Source: Vombatus ursinus
Lineage: Eukaryota; Chordata; Mammalia; Diprotodontia; Vombatidae
Assembly: GCF_900497805.2 (NCBI RefSeq)
Contig: NW_020949602.1
Coordinates: forward strand, 8,547,790 to 8,611,789
DNA length: 64,000 nucleotides
Direction: 5' to 3'
Shown piece by piece: positions 34,746 to 46,284 of this stretch. Made by a program: the position numbers and the translations under genes. The notes below the pieces were generated by a model. That model did no database searches. It saw only the letters and a list, made by a program, of their open reading frames with translations, and had not been told where the DNA came from. Each line of letters starts with the position of its first letter. Position 1 is the first letter of the stretch.

Positions 34746-34944
34746 GCTAAGATGGGAAAGAATTTCAAGGAGGAGCACGTGGCCAGCAGCCACATATGCT
34801 GCAGAAGGTCCAGGCTGGTGCACACAGAGAAAAAGTCATTAGATTTGAAAGAAGGAGGTCATTTGATTTATTCTAGAGAACCGCTCCAGTCAGATGATGG
34901 TGGTGACAGAAGCTGGAATGGGTGGTGTAGGGGGAAGAATAGGG

Positions 34945-35190
34945 CTGCAAGGTGGCGCCATAGTGAATAGAACATTGGGCCCGGAGTCAGGAAGACCTCA
35001 GTTCAAATCTGGCCTTAGACACTAACTGGCTGTGTGACCTCGGGCAAATCACTTCACCCTGTTTGCCTCAGTTTCCTCATCTGTAAATGAGCTGGAGAAG
35101 GAAATGGCAAACCATTCCAGTATCTTTGCCAAGAAATCCCCAAATGGGGTCATAAAAAGTCCTGACACAAGTAAAACACCTGAACAGCAA
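34945..35190 (+). mobile_element. Mar1-type marsupial SINE, full length
   Basis: 'ggctgcaaggtggcgccata', 'cctcagttcaaatctggcct', 'tgtttgcctcagtttcctca', 'gaaggaaatggcaaaccatt', 'ccaagaaatccccaaatggg', 'gtcctgacacaagtaaaaca'. About 245 bp. With the copy at 36545 it identifies the genome as marsupial. Confidence 0.92.
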
Positions 35191-35345
35191 CAGGGGGGAA
35201 GAGTACTGTCTTTGAAGTCAAAGGACCTGGGTTCAAATCATAGTTCTACTACTTACTTGTGTGACGGACTCTTTCAGAGCTCTAAGCAACTCTCTAAGAC
35301 TACAAGTCATAAAGAATGTGCCAGCTGACATTGACAAAGCAAATT
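35191..35345 (+). repeat. Marsupial SINE with 3' module
   Basis: 'gaagtcaaaggacctgggtt', 'caactctctaagactacaag', 'gaatgtgccagctgacattg'. Directly abuts the Mar1 copy. Confidence 0.8.
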
Positions 35346-35394
35346 TCCTCTGCTGATGAATCCTTATCCTTTTCTAAAACTTGGGATTTTTAAG

Positions 35395-35850
35395 ACAGTG
35401 TGGTAAAGGCGATGAGGCCCAACCTTGGAGCCATGAAGACAAGGGTGTAAGTGGGGCTTTTCTCGCATACTGACTGTGTGACCCTGGGTCAATAGGTGAC
35501 CCTTCACCTTTTACTGCCCAGTTCTCTAAGACTATAAATTATAGTGCACTTGCCAGTTGGCATCATTGTAGGAAGTTTTTTGTTGTTGAGTCATTTCAGT
35601 TTTGTCTGATGCTTTGTGACCTCATTGGGGGTTTTCTTGGCAAAGGTACTGGGGTGGTTTGCCATTTCCTTCTCCAGCTCGTTTTACAGATGAGGAAACT
35701 GAGGCCAACAGAGTGAATGACTTGCCCAGGGTCACCCAGCTAGTAAGTGTTTGAGGCAGGATTTGAACTCAAGAGGATGAGTCTTCCTGGTTCCAAGCCC
35801 AGTGTTCTATCCTGAGTGTTTCCCACACCAATGAAATCACAGGTATAAAA
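35395..35850 (+). repeat. Marsupial SINE split by a Mar1 insertion
   Basis: 5' part at 35395-35572 ('tgactgtgtgaccctgggtc', 'gttctctaagactataaatt', 'ttgccagttggcatcattgt'). 3' part at 35816-35850 ('gtttcccacaccaatgaaat', 'cacagg'). The block between is a minus-strand Mar1 SINE. Confidence 0.8.
35577..35815 (-). mobile_element. Mar1-type SINE, nested
   Basis: Reverse complement: 'ttgttgttgagtcatttcag', 'ggtttgccatttccttctcc', 'acagatgaggaaactgaggc', 'gcccagggtcacccagctag', 'cccagtgttctatcctg'. The final 15-20 bases of the tRNA head are missing. Confidence 0.9.
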
Positions 35851-36535
35851 AACAAAATAATCAATGTGATCATTTTTAATTATTGAGATATCATAAGGCA
35901 GGCAGACGTGCTTTGTGAAACTTCTCCGTTTGCATGATTAATTCACACGATTTTTGCAACACGAAACTGATTTTTAACGGGCAAAATAATGAATGGAAGC
36001 CCAATTGTGATTAAAAATTCTACTTAAGTTTCATGTTCTCTTGCTGTCAACACATGATCTAGACTAGCCTTTTTAATTTTGAGCCCATAAAGTGAGAATA
36101 TATCAAACAAATTAACCAGGAATGATGGGCCCAAGGCAGGTTCTAATGAATTGAGTGGCTCATTTACATCCTAGATGATGTTTTGTCCTACATAGTTTGA
36201 GGAATATTTAAAATCATTTCCCTAATACATTCCAGTGAAAATACCTCGGGGTGGGAGATTATCATACTTTGAGTTATGTCACCAAACATACACCACACTT
36301 CGGCAGATACTGACTTTCATTTTAGATAGAAGCATTCTGTGTTGGCAATGCTGAGTTAAACAGGGAAGCAACATGGATTTTTGTGGAGTGATCTCACTTT
36401 CTAAATGTTAAAATTGACTGACAGTGGACTTTAAGGAAAGTATTTTTTTAATTTCACTAATAAATTTGTAAATCAGAATCTCAATATGAATTTATATTCC
36501 ATTTTTAATACAGATCTATAATTTGTATTGGTAAC
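35850..36535. promoter_or_regulatory. Repeat-free AT-rich block, candidate conserved element
   Basis: About 680 bp with no repeat signature between two SINE clusters. Homeodomain-type words are frequent: 'gcatgattaattcacacg', 'gtgattaaaaattc', 'caaattaaccagg', 'ctaatgaattgag'. Looks like an ancient non-coding element; conservation not tested. Confidence 0.4.
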
Positions 36536-36544
36536 TCCCAACAA

Positions 36545-36795
36545 AGGGCAGCTAGGCGAAGCAGTAGATAGAACATGGGGTCTGGAGTCAGGAAGACTCA
36601 TCTTTCTGAGTTCAAATCTGTCCTCAGACACTTCCTAGCTGTGTGACCCTGGGCAAGTCACTTCACCCTGTTTGTCTCAGTTTCCTCACCTGTAAAATGA
36701 GCTAGAGAAGGAAATGGCAAACCACTTTTGTATCTTTGCCAAGAAAACCCCAAATGGGGTCATGAAGAATCAGACACAACTAAACAAAAACTCAC
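36545..36795 (+). mobile_element. Mar1-type marsupial SINE, full length
   Basis: 'gggcagctaggcgaagcagt', 'gactcatctttctgagttca', 'tgtgaccctgggcaagtcac', 'gaaggaaatggcaaaccact', 'ccaagaaaaccccaaatggg', 'gtcatgaagaatcagacaca'. Cleanest long copy in the window. Confidence 0.95.
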
Positions 36796-36859
36796 AATGC
36801 AAGGTTTCCTTCTCCAAATATATATTTGCATTTGTTTGTCACTTTTAGTCTTATAGAAT

Positions 36860-36970
36860 CACCTGAGATATGAAATGATTTGCCCAGGGTCAAGCAACCA
36901 AAAATAGAATTTGAACAAAGGACTTTGTTTCTTTGTGGCCAACTCTCTATCCATTATCCCACATTCCTTC
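36860..36970 (-). repeat. SINE head fragment
   Basis: 'gatttgcccagggtcaagca', 'caactctctatccattatcc'. Confidence 0.7.
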
Positions 36971-37067
36971 TTATAGTCGAACAGTTGTGTTGTTCTCTTG
37001 CGATACTGGAGATCTCTTTCTTCTTTGGAGTGATATTCTACCAGGTTGTTGCTTAAAGGCATCCAGA

Positions 37068-37272
37068 AGGAACAGAGAGAGGGAGAGACAGAGAGACACA
37101 CAGAGAGAGACAGAAAGAATGAGAGGGAGAGGGAAAGACAGAGACAGAGAGTGAGAGAGAGAGAGAGAGAAGCAGAAGAGACAGAGAGAGAATGAGACAG
37201 AGAGGAAGAGAGAGAAGAAATAAAGAAAAGACAGAGAGAGGGAGAGAGAAAGAATGAGACAGAGAGAGAGGT
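37068..37272. repeat. (GA)n-rich purine tract
   Basis: Imperfect gaga/gaca/gagg repeats of about 200 bases. It yields a long serine/leucine minus-strand open frame that is not a gene. Confidence 0.95.
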
Positions 37273-37579
37273 GAGGATGAAATTCTGCACCTTAAAACAC
37301 AGGCAGAGGTTAGTCATTTGGTTGAGCTTTTTGAGAAAACCTGTGGGCCGAGCATTTGAGGAGAGCTATGCCTTCCGCCTCTACCTTTGTGGTTCTCACA
37401 TCTATGACTCTCACTCAGATAGAATACATGCAGAAGTGCACCCCTCAATGGAGAATGGATTTCTCTGGTGCCCTCACTTTGAGGTAGAGGGCCACCAGTG
37501 GGTTGGGGCCACAGTCTGAGTCCCGCAAAGATAAAGTGACTTTCCAAGGTCATGCAGGATAATGTGTGCATTTGAAATA

Positions 37580-37795
37580 ATTCACATGAAGTTCTTTGCA
37601 AGCCTTAAAGCACTCTACAGATGCCAACTACTACTGTTTCCTAGTCCAATCACCTTACTTTCTGGATGTAAAAGGGAGCAGTCTCAGAGACATTCATTGC
37701 ATTGCCCAAGAGTCACACTGTTGTTAGTAAAGGTCAGAGCTAGGATTTGCACCCAAGTCCCCAGCCTCCAAATCCAGAGCTCTTATCCCCATTGC
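37580..37795 (-). repeat. MIR-type SINE, worn
   Basis: 'ttctttgcaagccttaaagc', 'gagctaggatttgcacccaa', 'gtccccagcctccaaatcc'. Confidence 0.75.
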
Positions 37796-37969
37796 ATGGA
37801 GGTACAGAGCTCGTAATGATGACTTCCCTGGAACCTAGTAAAATCTTAGAGAACATAAAAAATTGAATATAAATTTTTATTGGAATAGGTTTGATTAATA
37901 CTGGCCAACAAGTATTGGTCCTAGAAAGCTCTGACAGGTATGGTGGAAAGTATACGGTGGTTGAGGGGT

Positions 37970-38579
<610 letters not shown>

Positions 38580-39384
38580 TGATGGAAAGCCATCGGTAAA
38601 GGTCTGATGCCTTAGGCCTTAGGGCCACCGGGTCATTTCAGTGACACAGAGATAGGTCTGGTAAGAATGTATTTCAGAAAACGGGATCCAGGCTGTTGGT
38701 GGTGGGACTTTTGCAGAGAAATGCACTGTGGAAAGACAGCGGGAGTGAGAGGGGGGTGCCAGTAGAATATATATTGAACAGAAAACTAAGTAAAAGATCC
38801 CTCGGTGCCCACAGTTCAATGGTGGTTGCCCTCATGGGATGCAATGGCTTTTACCTGCTTCCTTCCTGATGGGCGCCTCGTTTTTGCCACCAAATGCTTT
38901 CCAGTCCTCTTTCCCCTGAATCCTCATGTCATTAGTCAGTATTTTGTGTGAGCAGCACACAGCTTTTCTCGCTCCCTGGTTCCTTCTGAAATGGTAGATG
39001 GCTTGTCTGGTTCTCATTGTAGAATTTCCATCACTGGGGTCTTGTGCACTTTTAAAGTTGATTATTAAAATGTGTCCATGGCAAGCATGATTTGTATTTT
39101 GCTCTAAGGGCACGCTCCTAGCCTCCAGCAAATGTCGGCAAGTCCCTTAATTTGAACATGGTGCAAGAGGAAGGTCTTGGTTTGTTTAAGAGGGGAGATG
39201 ATGGTTTTCTTTAGTGTAAGTGGGTCTCTGGACTCAACTGGCATCACAAAACACATGTGGAAAAATTATGTTCTCATCTTCTTTGACTTATGTCTTGGGA
39301 AGTTGGCCTGTCCTTTTCTTGGTTTCTCATGGATCCCTATCTTATTTCTACAATCCATGTCCCTTTTGTAAAACTAACTATCTT

Positions 39385-39610
39385 TGTAGATTAGGGATTC
39401 TTAATCTTTTTTGTGTCATTGATCTCTCTTGGCATATATCTGGGAAAACCTGTGGACCCTTTCTCAGAATCATGTTTTTAAATTATTGAAGGAAATGCTC
39501 AATTTCAGTTAGAATTTAGTGAAAACAAAGATGTAACTTTTTTCCTCTTCAAGTTCATAGGTTCCCTGAAATCTGTCCACAGTGGACCCAAAGCTAAGAA
39601 TTCCTGATCT
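39385..39610 (+). mobile_element. hAT-like non-autonomous DNA transposon
   Basis: About 220 bp with related ends: 'tagggattcttaatc' at the left and 'gctaagaattcctga' at the right (an imperfect terminal inverted repeat). Internal words 'cctgtggaccctttctcaga' and 'atcatgtttttaaat' recur at 43988-44160 and 60945-61165. Short length, lack of coding and end form suggest a MER5-type element. Family assignment is tentative. Confidence 0.6.
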
Positions 39611-39869
39611 AGAGGAAACTTAACATTTCAGCAAAATGGCACCATAGAAAGTCAATAAAACTCAGCATTAGGACAGAACCCAGAGATCTTTGAGTCCATT
39701 CTGTACCTTGAAGAGCACACCTTCTATGACACACCCAGCAGGTCCTAGGAAATCCAGGACAGTTTCTAGGGAAGCAGGATGATATCATTGCTTAAAGAAG
39801 AATTACTGGATGCCATTGGGGGAATAGGAATAATCGATTGAAAATTGGAAAGCATGGGCAGTCATTATA

Positions 39870-40110
39870 GAGGCCCAGCCTCTGAGAGCTGAAGGGTCCT
39901 TGGGAGTGATCTAGTCCAACCCAGACCCAAACAAGAATCCAGCCTACCAAACCCCCAACAAATGGTCGTCCAGCCTTTACTTGAAATGTCCAGTGAGAGG
40001 AAGCCCCCCCACCTCCCCAGGCAGCTGATTAATTCACTTCTGCATGGCTCTGATTATTAGGAAGTTTTCATTTCATCCAACCACAATTCTGCCTTTGCAA
40101 CAGGTTTGGA
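39870..40110 (-). repeat. CR1/L3-like LINE 3' fragment
   Basis: 'atctagtccaacccagaccc', 'gtcgtccagcctttacttga', 'ccaggcagctgattaattca', 'gattattaggaagttttca'. Confidence 0.75.
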
Positions 40111-40404
40111 GAAATCAAATTGGAGAAAGAAATCTCATCTGATTTACTTTAAGAAAAAGGCCAATTAGCATTTGGCTGTTGTGAGAAACATTACCTTCAA
40201 TATTGATCACTTGATAGATTCTCATTGTCTGCTTCTAAGAATATACTGACCAGTGGAAGAAGCGCCATTATTCTATATGTTGCTTTGCAGTACAGTGAGG
40301 GATGCTCACAGTATTAATTATTTTAATTATTTAATTTAATTATCTAATTATTTTCCCTTACATTTGTTGAACAGTGACTCTGAATAAGGCTTATGTTTGT
40401 GGTA

Positions 40405-40570
40405 CAGCAAGGTACACCAGACAGAGCCAAGAGATTTGAACTCTAGCCCAGAATTTGCCGCTAACTCATGGTGTGACCTTGGGAAACTCATTCATCTTTC
40501 TTTATCTCTGAGATTAGGATGTTGGACTAAATGGTCTTTAAGGATTCTTCTCATTCAAAAATTCTGACCC
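40405..40570 (+). repeat. MIR-like SINE
   Basis: 'cagacagagccaagagattt', 'gtgtgaccttgggaaactca', 'gttggactaaatggtcttta'. Confidence 0.75.
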
Positions 40571-40814
40571 TATAGAGTAGGCCTCGTTGTGGGTGAAATT
40601 TAACAAAAAGGTAAACTGAGGCACATATTCATTCTCACAGAGAAAGGCAGAAGATGATCTAGGGTAAGAAGCAGTGTAGTAATCATGGAAAGTGTACTGT
40701 CCCCATACTGTACGGAAAGCCAGAGCCCTGCCTTTGTTCCATACTATCTGAAGCAGCCCCATTCCACGTTCAGATAGTTAGAATGTTGGTTTTATTGTTT
40801 TCCTGTAATTAAGC

Positions 40815-40990
40815 TTCAGTCTGCCTCCCCACAGCTTCCACAGCTGGTTCTTCTCTCTGGGGCCAAGCAGAACGTGGCTAATCCTCTTGCGTTTTGACAT
40901 CCCTTTAAATGCTTAACGTCTACCATCATCTCCACTGTGATTACCCAGTAAACAAACAAACCAAAAACTTGCCCAATTTTAGCACCAGAT
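40815..40990 (-). repeat. CR1/L3-like LINE 3' fragment
   Basis: 'ttctctctggggccaagcag', 'aacgtggctaatcctcttgc', 'catccctttaaatgctta'. Confidence 0.7.
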
Positions 40991-41139
40991 CTCCATGTTT
41001 AGGTTAGCCGTGTACTCACCACAGTTCCGGTAAACGTGGTACTGTTTAGACACCACCTGATAGTCTGAGTGAAAGGAAAGGGGCAGTACTTGAGTTGAGT
41101 CTTGAAGGACGAGGAGAATTTGGATTCAACTCACCAGTT

Positions 41140-41552
41140 CACCTAGAGTTGATTAAGCATGTGGTGTGTGCCGGGCACTGTACTGGGTGACAGTGACACC
41201 AGGACAAAAGCGACAAGGCCCTTTAAGGAGCTTCCATTCTGCTGTAGGGTGGGGGTGGGGAGAGATATATACCAAGCCAATTAAGTACTGCAGAGTAATT
41301 GCAAGAAAAGTAATGGTGAATGGGGTGATGGGGAAATGGTTTGCTTAGGAAGGGATACCTTTAATGAGATTCCAGGGGAGGTGGGAGGTAGGGATTGCTG
41401 TAGGGGGAGACAGGAGCGGAGGCTTTCCAGGGTACGAGGGGCAGCCAGCACGGATATGGGAAATGGAACATCAAAAACAGGGAACGTAAGGCACAGGCTG
41501 AGGTTGATGTGTGTCATCAATATCCAAAGAGTCTGGAGCCAGACTGGGCTCC
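41140..41552 (+). repeat. Unassigned ancient repeat, head and body
   Basis: 'agttgattaagcatgtggtg', 'tgtgccgggcactgtactgg', 'aaggagcttccattctgctg', then body. Continues after the SINE at 41568-41731 with 'gagtttgcattttatcctat', the family tail, so the SINE landed inside it. Confidence 0.75.
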
Positions 41553-41746
41553 AAATGCCCAGCAAAAGGGGCAGCTAGATGGTGCAGTGGATAGAGCTCT
41601 GGCCTTGGAATCAGGAGGACCTGAGTTCAAATCCAGCCTCAGACAGCTGTCACTTACTAGCAGTGTGACCCTGGGCAAGTCACATAACCCCAATTGCCTC
41701 ACCAAAAAAAGCAAAAAACAAACAAACAAACAAATGCCCAACAAAA
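41553..41746 (+). mobile_element. WSINE-like marsupial SINE with target duplication
   Basis: Body 41568-41731: 'ggggcagctagatggtgcag', 'gacctgagttcaaatccagc', 'gtgtgaccctgggcaagtca', 'ccccaattgcctcacc' and an A-rich/(AAAC)n tail. Flanked by a 15-bp duplication with one mismatch: aaatgcccagcaaaa (41553-41567) and aaatgcccaacaaaa (41732-41746). A relatively young insertion. Confidence 0.94.
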
Positions 41747-42174
41747 GAGTTTGCATTTTATCCTATAGTGAAGGTTCTTCCACAAGCAGATTAGAGGTAC
41801 AAGTGCCTTTGGTCTAGAGAGGAATACCTCTCCATCAGTGTTAGTCGTTGGTATAACTAGTCAATATTGTAGGCAGGATTTGAACCCAGATCTTCCTTTC
41901 TCGTAGTCCAACCCACTATGCCACAGTCACCTCTTTCTAATAATATATAAATCATTATATTTGTGGCCATATTATGTCCATTCTTTTGAAACAAAACCCA
42001 TGGTCTGCCAAGACCACAGCCAGTATGAACGCGCCATCTTGGCAGAGACCTTCAGTGACTATGCCAGCTCCTGACATTCAACACTCGGGTTTTTCAGAGT
42101 TGATGCCTCTTCCCTCCTTGTGCCCTAGAGAGAGGGAAGGACGGTCTGACTGTCCCAGTAGCTCCTCAGCCTCT

Positions 42175-42315
42175 GACTTCTGTGGCTTGGAGAGATCATT
42201 TAACCTCGAGGCCTTAGTTTCCCCATCTGCATCCTGGGGATAAGACTGCGCCATGTTGTTCTCCATGTGGTTGGGATTAGTTAATGTCGGTAAAGCACTT
42301 CCAACTTGAAAGGGA
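42175..42315 (+). repeat. SINE 3' half
   Basis: 'tggcttggagagatcattta', 'cttagtttccccatctgcat', 'gtaaagcacttccaacttga'. Confidence 0.65.
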
Positions 42316-42359
42316 TTGGAAGGAGAAATAAGCATCCCCATCCAGGCACGCAAGCCTCA

Positions 42360-42490
42360 TACATTACAGACAATTACCATGTACTTTGAGCTAATGGTGG
42401 GCCGAGCTTCCAAACACTGGAGTTGACTGATGCTGAAAATTTCATCACAGTCAAGTATTTAATTATGACCGTTCTTTATTTGTGGTAATT
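42360..42490. promoter_or_regulatory. Repeat-free TAAT-rich block, candidate conserved element
   Basis: 'cagacaattaccatgtac', 'gagctaatggtggg', 'gtatttaattatgacc' and 'ggtaattagagatta' put at least four homeodomain cores in about 130 bases. No repeat signature. Confidence 0.4.
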
Positions 42491-42926
42491 AGAGATTATT
42501 CCTGCTTTTTTCTCTCCCTCCACCCTTCTTTTTCCTGAGCTATAAAATTCTGTAGTGCATTGAAGAAACAGGGATGATTTAGAGGCAGCTATGGACGGAC
42601 CACAGGGAAAAGCCCGGGTGTGAGCCCCACCTCTCCCACCTCTCTCTGCCTGGCTGCGGGCAAGTACAGGGGCCAGGTAGCTCACCTGCAATAGGAAGGT
42701 GACAGCCCGTGAGCTGCCTCCTTTACTGGGAGTTTGTGAAGACAGCACGAGGTCAGAGTCAGTGAGTGGCTCAGATCTTTGAATGACACTTCAGAGTCCC
42801 CTGGAATACTCAGAGATGAGCTGACCTTCATGCAAGGTCAAGTGTGCTTAGCTTTGACTACAGAATTGGAGTCACCTGAGTAGTAAGGAGTATGTGTAAA
42901 AAAGAAGCAGTGAAAATAAAATAGTA

Positions 42927-43185
42927 AAGGCAGTCGTGGTACAGTGGAAAGGTCTAGGAATCTGTAGTCAGACGATCTAGGTTCAAATCCTGTTCTAGCT
43001 TGTGTGACCTCTGGGGCAAGTTACTTCCAAAAAGTAAGTCCCTGGCCACAAATTAAGAAAAAGAAAAGAGGGGCCTTGGTGGGCTCCCTTCCCTCTCTGA
43101 ACCTCCGTTTCCTCCTTCATTAAAGGAGGGCATTGGAATCCATGGGCTCTGAGGTCCGTTTCACCTCTAAACCTAGGATCCCAGC
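42927..43185 (+). repeat. MIR-like SINE with small insertion
   Basis: 'ggcagtcgtggtacagtgga', 'gatctaggttcaaatcctgt', then an A-rich extra segment at 43025-43070, then 'tctgaacctccgtttcctcc' and 'ggcattggaatccatgg'. Confidence 0.78.
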
Positions 43186-43299
43186 AGCTACAAGGACCTA
43201 AAATTAGGAAATTCAGTCGTCAGAGATGACCCTGGACCAGAAGTAGAATGGAGGCGGGAACTAGGGAGGGACAGGAGCAATCATGAGGAAAATGCCTCC

Positions 43300-43700
43300 A
43301 AAACCTCGATGCCTGAACACGAGTGTAATTAAAATCACCCTTTACCACGTTGTGAAGGGTTTCTCTGTAACGCTGGAAATGCTTAATGGCTCCAGGCTCA
43401 GAATCTGCCTGCCTGCCTGCCTGTCCTCATGTGCCCCACTTGCCTGGGAAGCCTCCTAAATTAGCCAGGATGCCCCCCCACTGGGTGGGGGCTCATAAAA
43501 GTGCCCCAGTGGCTTAGCTTTGTTGTGTTAACTGTTCAATAATTACCAGATAAATGCATAAGTAAAAGCTCGATTACGCTAATAATTTGTCCTGAGATAG
43601 ATGGGTAGGACCCCCCGCTGGGTTCATTTGTCATCCCCACAGCCAACTTCTAAAGAGGCCTCCTTCGCCTGAGAATTGTGTAGCTATCTCCTTTCACTGA
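43300..43700. promoter_or_regulatory. Repeat-free block, candidate conserved element
   Basis: 'gagtgtaattaaaatcaccc', 'gttcaataattaccagataa' and 'gattacgctaataatttgtc' are homeodomain-like clusters separated by a CCTG simple repeat (43406-43424). No repeat-element signature. Confidence 0.4.
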
Positions 43701-43987
43701 GGAAGACTGCTGGAGCCCCAAGAGGTTGGAGGTGCCTAATCTCTCAAAGAAGCAAGACGCCCCGGGGTGAGGGGAGCCATGCTAGAGAGAAGAATGAGTG
43801 ACCAGCCGCCGTGGATGCGTGAACAGGGATCCCAACCTCCCTGGGCAAAAGAGTGCTGCCCTCCTCCGCCCTCCTATGTACCGCTACTGAGGATGGGAGT
43901 CAGGAAGAGGGCTGACAATAAAGGAAGAGGGCCTGATGATAAACAACAGCCATGGGCCTCCATAATGCATGATTCTTCTCATACTAT

Positions 43988-44160
43988 AGACCAGGGATTT
44001 GGGGGTATGTGGATCTATTTGGCAGACTGGGGAAGCCTTCTCAGAACCATGTTTTAAATACATTAAACAAATGCACAGGATTACAAATATATTGAAATAC
44101 AGTTATAAAGATATTTGAAAAACAAATCCGTGGCCTGCAATAGACTTTGAGAGATCCCGT
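43988..44160 (+). mobile_element. hAT-like non-autonomous DNA transposon, second copy
   Basis: 'accagggatttgggggtatg', 'ggggaagccttctcagaacc', 'atgttttaaatacattaaac', 'atattgaaatacagttataa', and right end 'gagagatcccgta'. Related to 39385-39610 and 60945-61165. Confidence 0.6.
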
Positions 44161-44774
44161 ATTCTTTGGGGGTTGGACAGTTCAGGGAAGGCATGGCCAC
44201 CATCCTTCCGTGCTCGTTATCTCCAGCCAAGGACAGGACCACGTTCTTGATTGACTTTGATAGAAGAAGGAACGAGGGACCACACTCTGGGCTCGGGAGC
44301 ATGTGATGGGATCCACGTTGAAGCGTCGACCCAGGATTTCCAGCCTCTCCTATTGACAGAGCCATAAATCACGGCCCAAGTTGAGTGAATTAGTGTTGCT
44401 GGGACGTCATATGTGTAGTATCAGCTTACCATCCCCGGCAGAGCAGGCGGGCAGGGGAGCCGCAGATGCTGGAAACAAGGACGGGGAGGCAGATGAGAAG
44501 GGCAGCGTCCCCACGAGCTCCGCCTCCTGTGGCCTGAGCGTTGTGTGCTCAGAGGCGGACGGCGTCATCACCAAGGAGGCCTTTCAGTTTTCTCAGGATG
44601 CTCGTTACCATGCTAACTCACTCATTCCCCTTTGGGACTTTCTGTTGTTTTTTGTTGTTGCTTTTTTAAACGTATTTTTTCTGGCGTCCAAAAACTTGAG
44701 TACAAGCCAATCAAAGGTTGCCAGCCTGTATTACGGGAGTGGAAAGGATTACGGGTGAATCAGGGCACAGATGA

Positions 44775-44930
44775 TAAAGCCACATATTTTATGTTGGAAG
44801 AGACCTCAGAGATCATCAGGTCACATCCCGAGATCATAGATTAGACCTTAGACCTTAGGAATCCTTAGAAGATATTCTCAGAGCATAGATTTAGAGCTGA
44901 AAGGGCCATCTAGGCCAACCCTTTGGCAGC
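44775..44930 (-). repeat. SINE 3' fragments
   Basis: 'atgttggaagagacctcaga' and 'gctgaaagggccatctaggc' are two short SINE 3' ends. Confidence 0.55.
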
Positions 44931-45175
44931 TAGGTTGTGGCAATGGGTCTGGAAGTAGGGAAGACCTGAGTTCAAATCCAGCCTCAGACACTCCCTAGCT
45001 GTGTGACTCTGGATGAGTCACAACTTCTGTTTGCCTCATTTTCCTCAGCTGTAAAATGGCGATAATAATAGCATCTACCTTCCAAGGTTGTTGTGGACAT
45101 CAATTGAGATAATATTTGTAAATATTTAGTACACTTCCTGGTGCATGGTAGGTGCTATATAAGCACTTATTCCCT
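44930..45175 (+). repeat. MIR/Mar-type SINE, full length
   Basis: 'ggcagctaggttgtggcaat', 'gacctgagttcaaatccagc', 'gtgactctggatgagtcaca', 'ttttcctcagctgtaaaatg', 'ccttccaaggttgttgtgga', 'ggtaggtgctatataagc'. Confidence 0.88.
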
Positions 45176-45909
45176 TTTCCCATCTCCTCCCTTAAAGATT
45201 CATGGGTTCGTAGATTTTTTAAGCTGTAAGTGACCTTATATATAATATAGAAAGTGTCCTGTCAATCTCCCAACATATCCGCCATCTTGGACCCCTTTGC
45301 TGCCAATGGACCTTGCTTCTGACATAAACTGCCAGGGCTTTCTTTTAGAACTCTGTGTATTCCCAGTAGGTAGTTAAGAGAATCCAGCCTGTTCAAGATA
45401 ACTGCTTATTCATTGCAAGATGGCTGATTGGGAGGTGGTGGGGGGTGGAGGTGGGGGTGGCTGAAATATTGTTTTATTTTTCTCTGCCTTATCTCTTGTC
45501 TCCTATCATCACTGGCATGTAACATAGAAGTTCAGCTTCCCTTCCAGGAGCCTGGATCCTGGCCAACTTTGCTTATTAAAAAGTCACTCTTCATATTCCC
45601 AATAAACACAGCTGTTGCATGGTGTTTGAAAGCATTTCCCATCAGCCAGCATGGAGACTCAGCCAATTAGTACGATAATATGGTCAATTTCGAAAATAGG
45701 TACTTTCAGGGGGATGCCGGGTTAGAGCGCCCTCTGAGAGCAGTGGTCCACCCACCGCATTTCATGCTATTGGAAATTCAAGCCCCTCAGGGGACTTTGT
45801 CAAGTCAAGCAAATGGCCACATCGTGTTCAGATGTTTGTGATTTTATAAAATAATTCATTGTACCAAACCCAGTCATCATCTTCTCTGGAAGAGAAACAC
45901 GTTCCTCCA

Positions 45910-46115
45910 AGACAGCATGATAGAGTAGAAACCATAATCGCTCTACAGTGAGAGGATTCAAATCGGGTTGAAATCTCACCTCCAAACCTAGGTGATCATG
46001 GGATATCTCCTCAGAGGTAGAATGGACTTCATTTTGGAAACCTCTGTGACCTCGGACAAGTTACATAGGCCTCAGTTTCCTTATTTGTAATTAAAAAAAA
46101 AAAGGACTTGCAGAG
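45910..46115 (+). repeat. MIR-like SINE, worn
   Basis: 'acagcatgatagagtagaaa', 'gtgacctcggacaagttaca', 'ggcctcagtttccttatttg'. Confidence 0.7.
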
Positions 46116-46141
46116 ATGACCCCGCCAAGGTCTCTGCCTCC

Positions 46142-46232
46142 GCCAGGAGGATCTGGAGAAATGCTGTCAGCAGAGCAACGAAAGACAGAGCTGAATCCTT
46201 CTTCAGGCGTGGAGCGCTCTTAAGATGGGATT
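46142..46232 (+). repeat. Left arm of second inverted repeat pair
   Basis: About 91 bases that reappear in reverse complement at 47543-47632 with about ten mismatches counted by eye, mostly transitions. Shared words: 'atctggagaaa', 'gctgtcagcagagca', 'agacagagctgaatc', 'gctcttaagatgggatt'. Not a SINE or LINE that I know. Confidence 0.9.
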
Positions 46233-46284
46233 GTTTTCTCCCAGGTGTTTGTTTCTTTAATTTGAAATAAAATCTATTCTGTAT

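Noticed and set aside
36859-37317. 152-codon minus-strand frame rich in Ser and Leu
   Set aside because: It is the reverse complement of a GA-rich tract.
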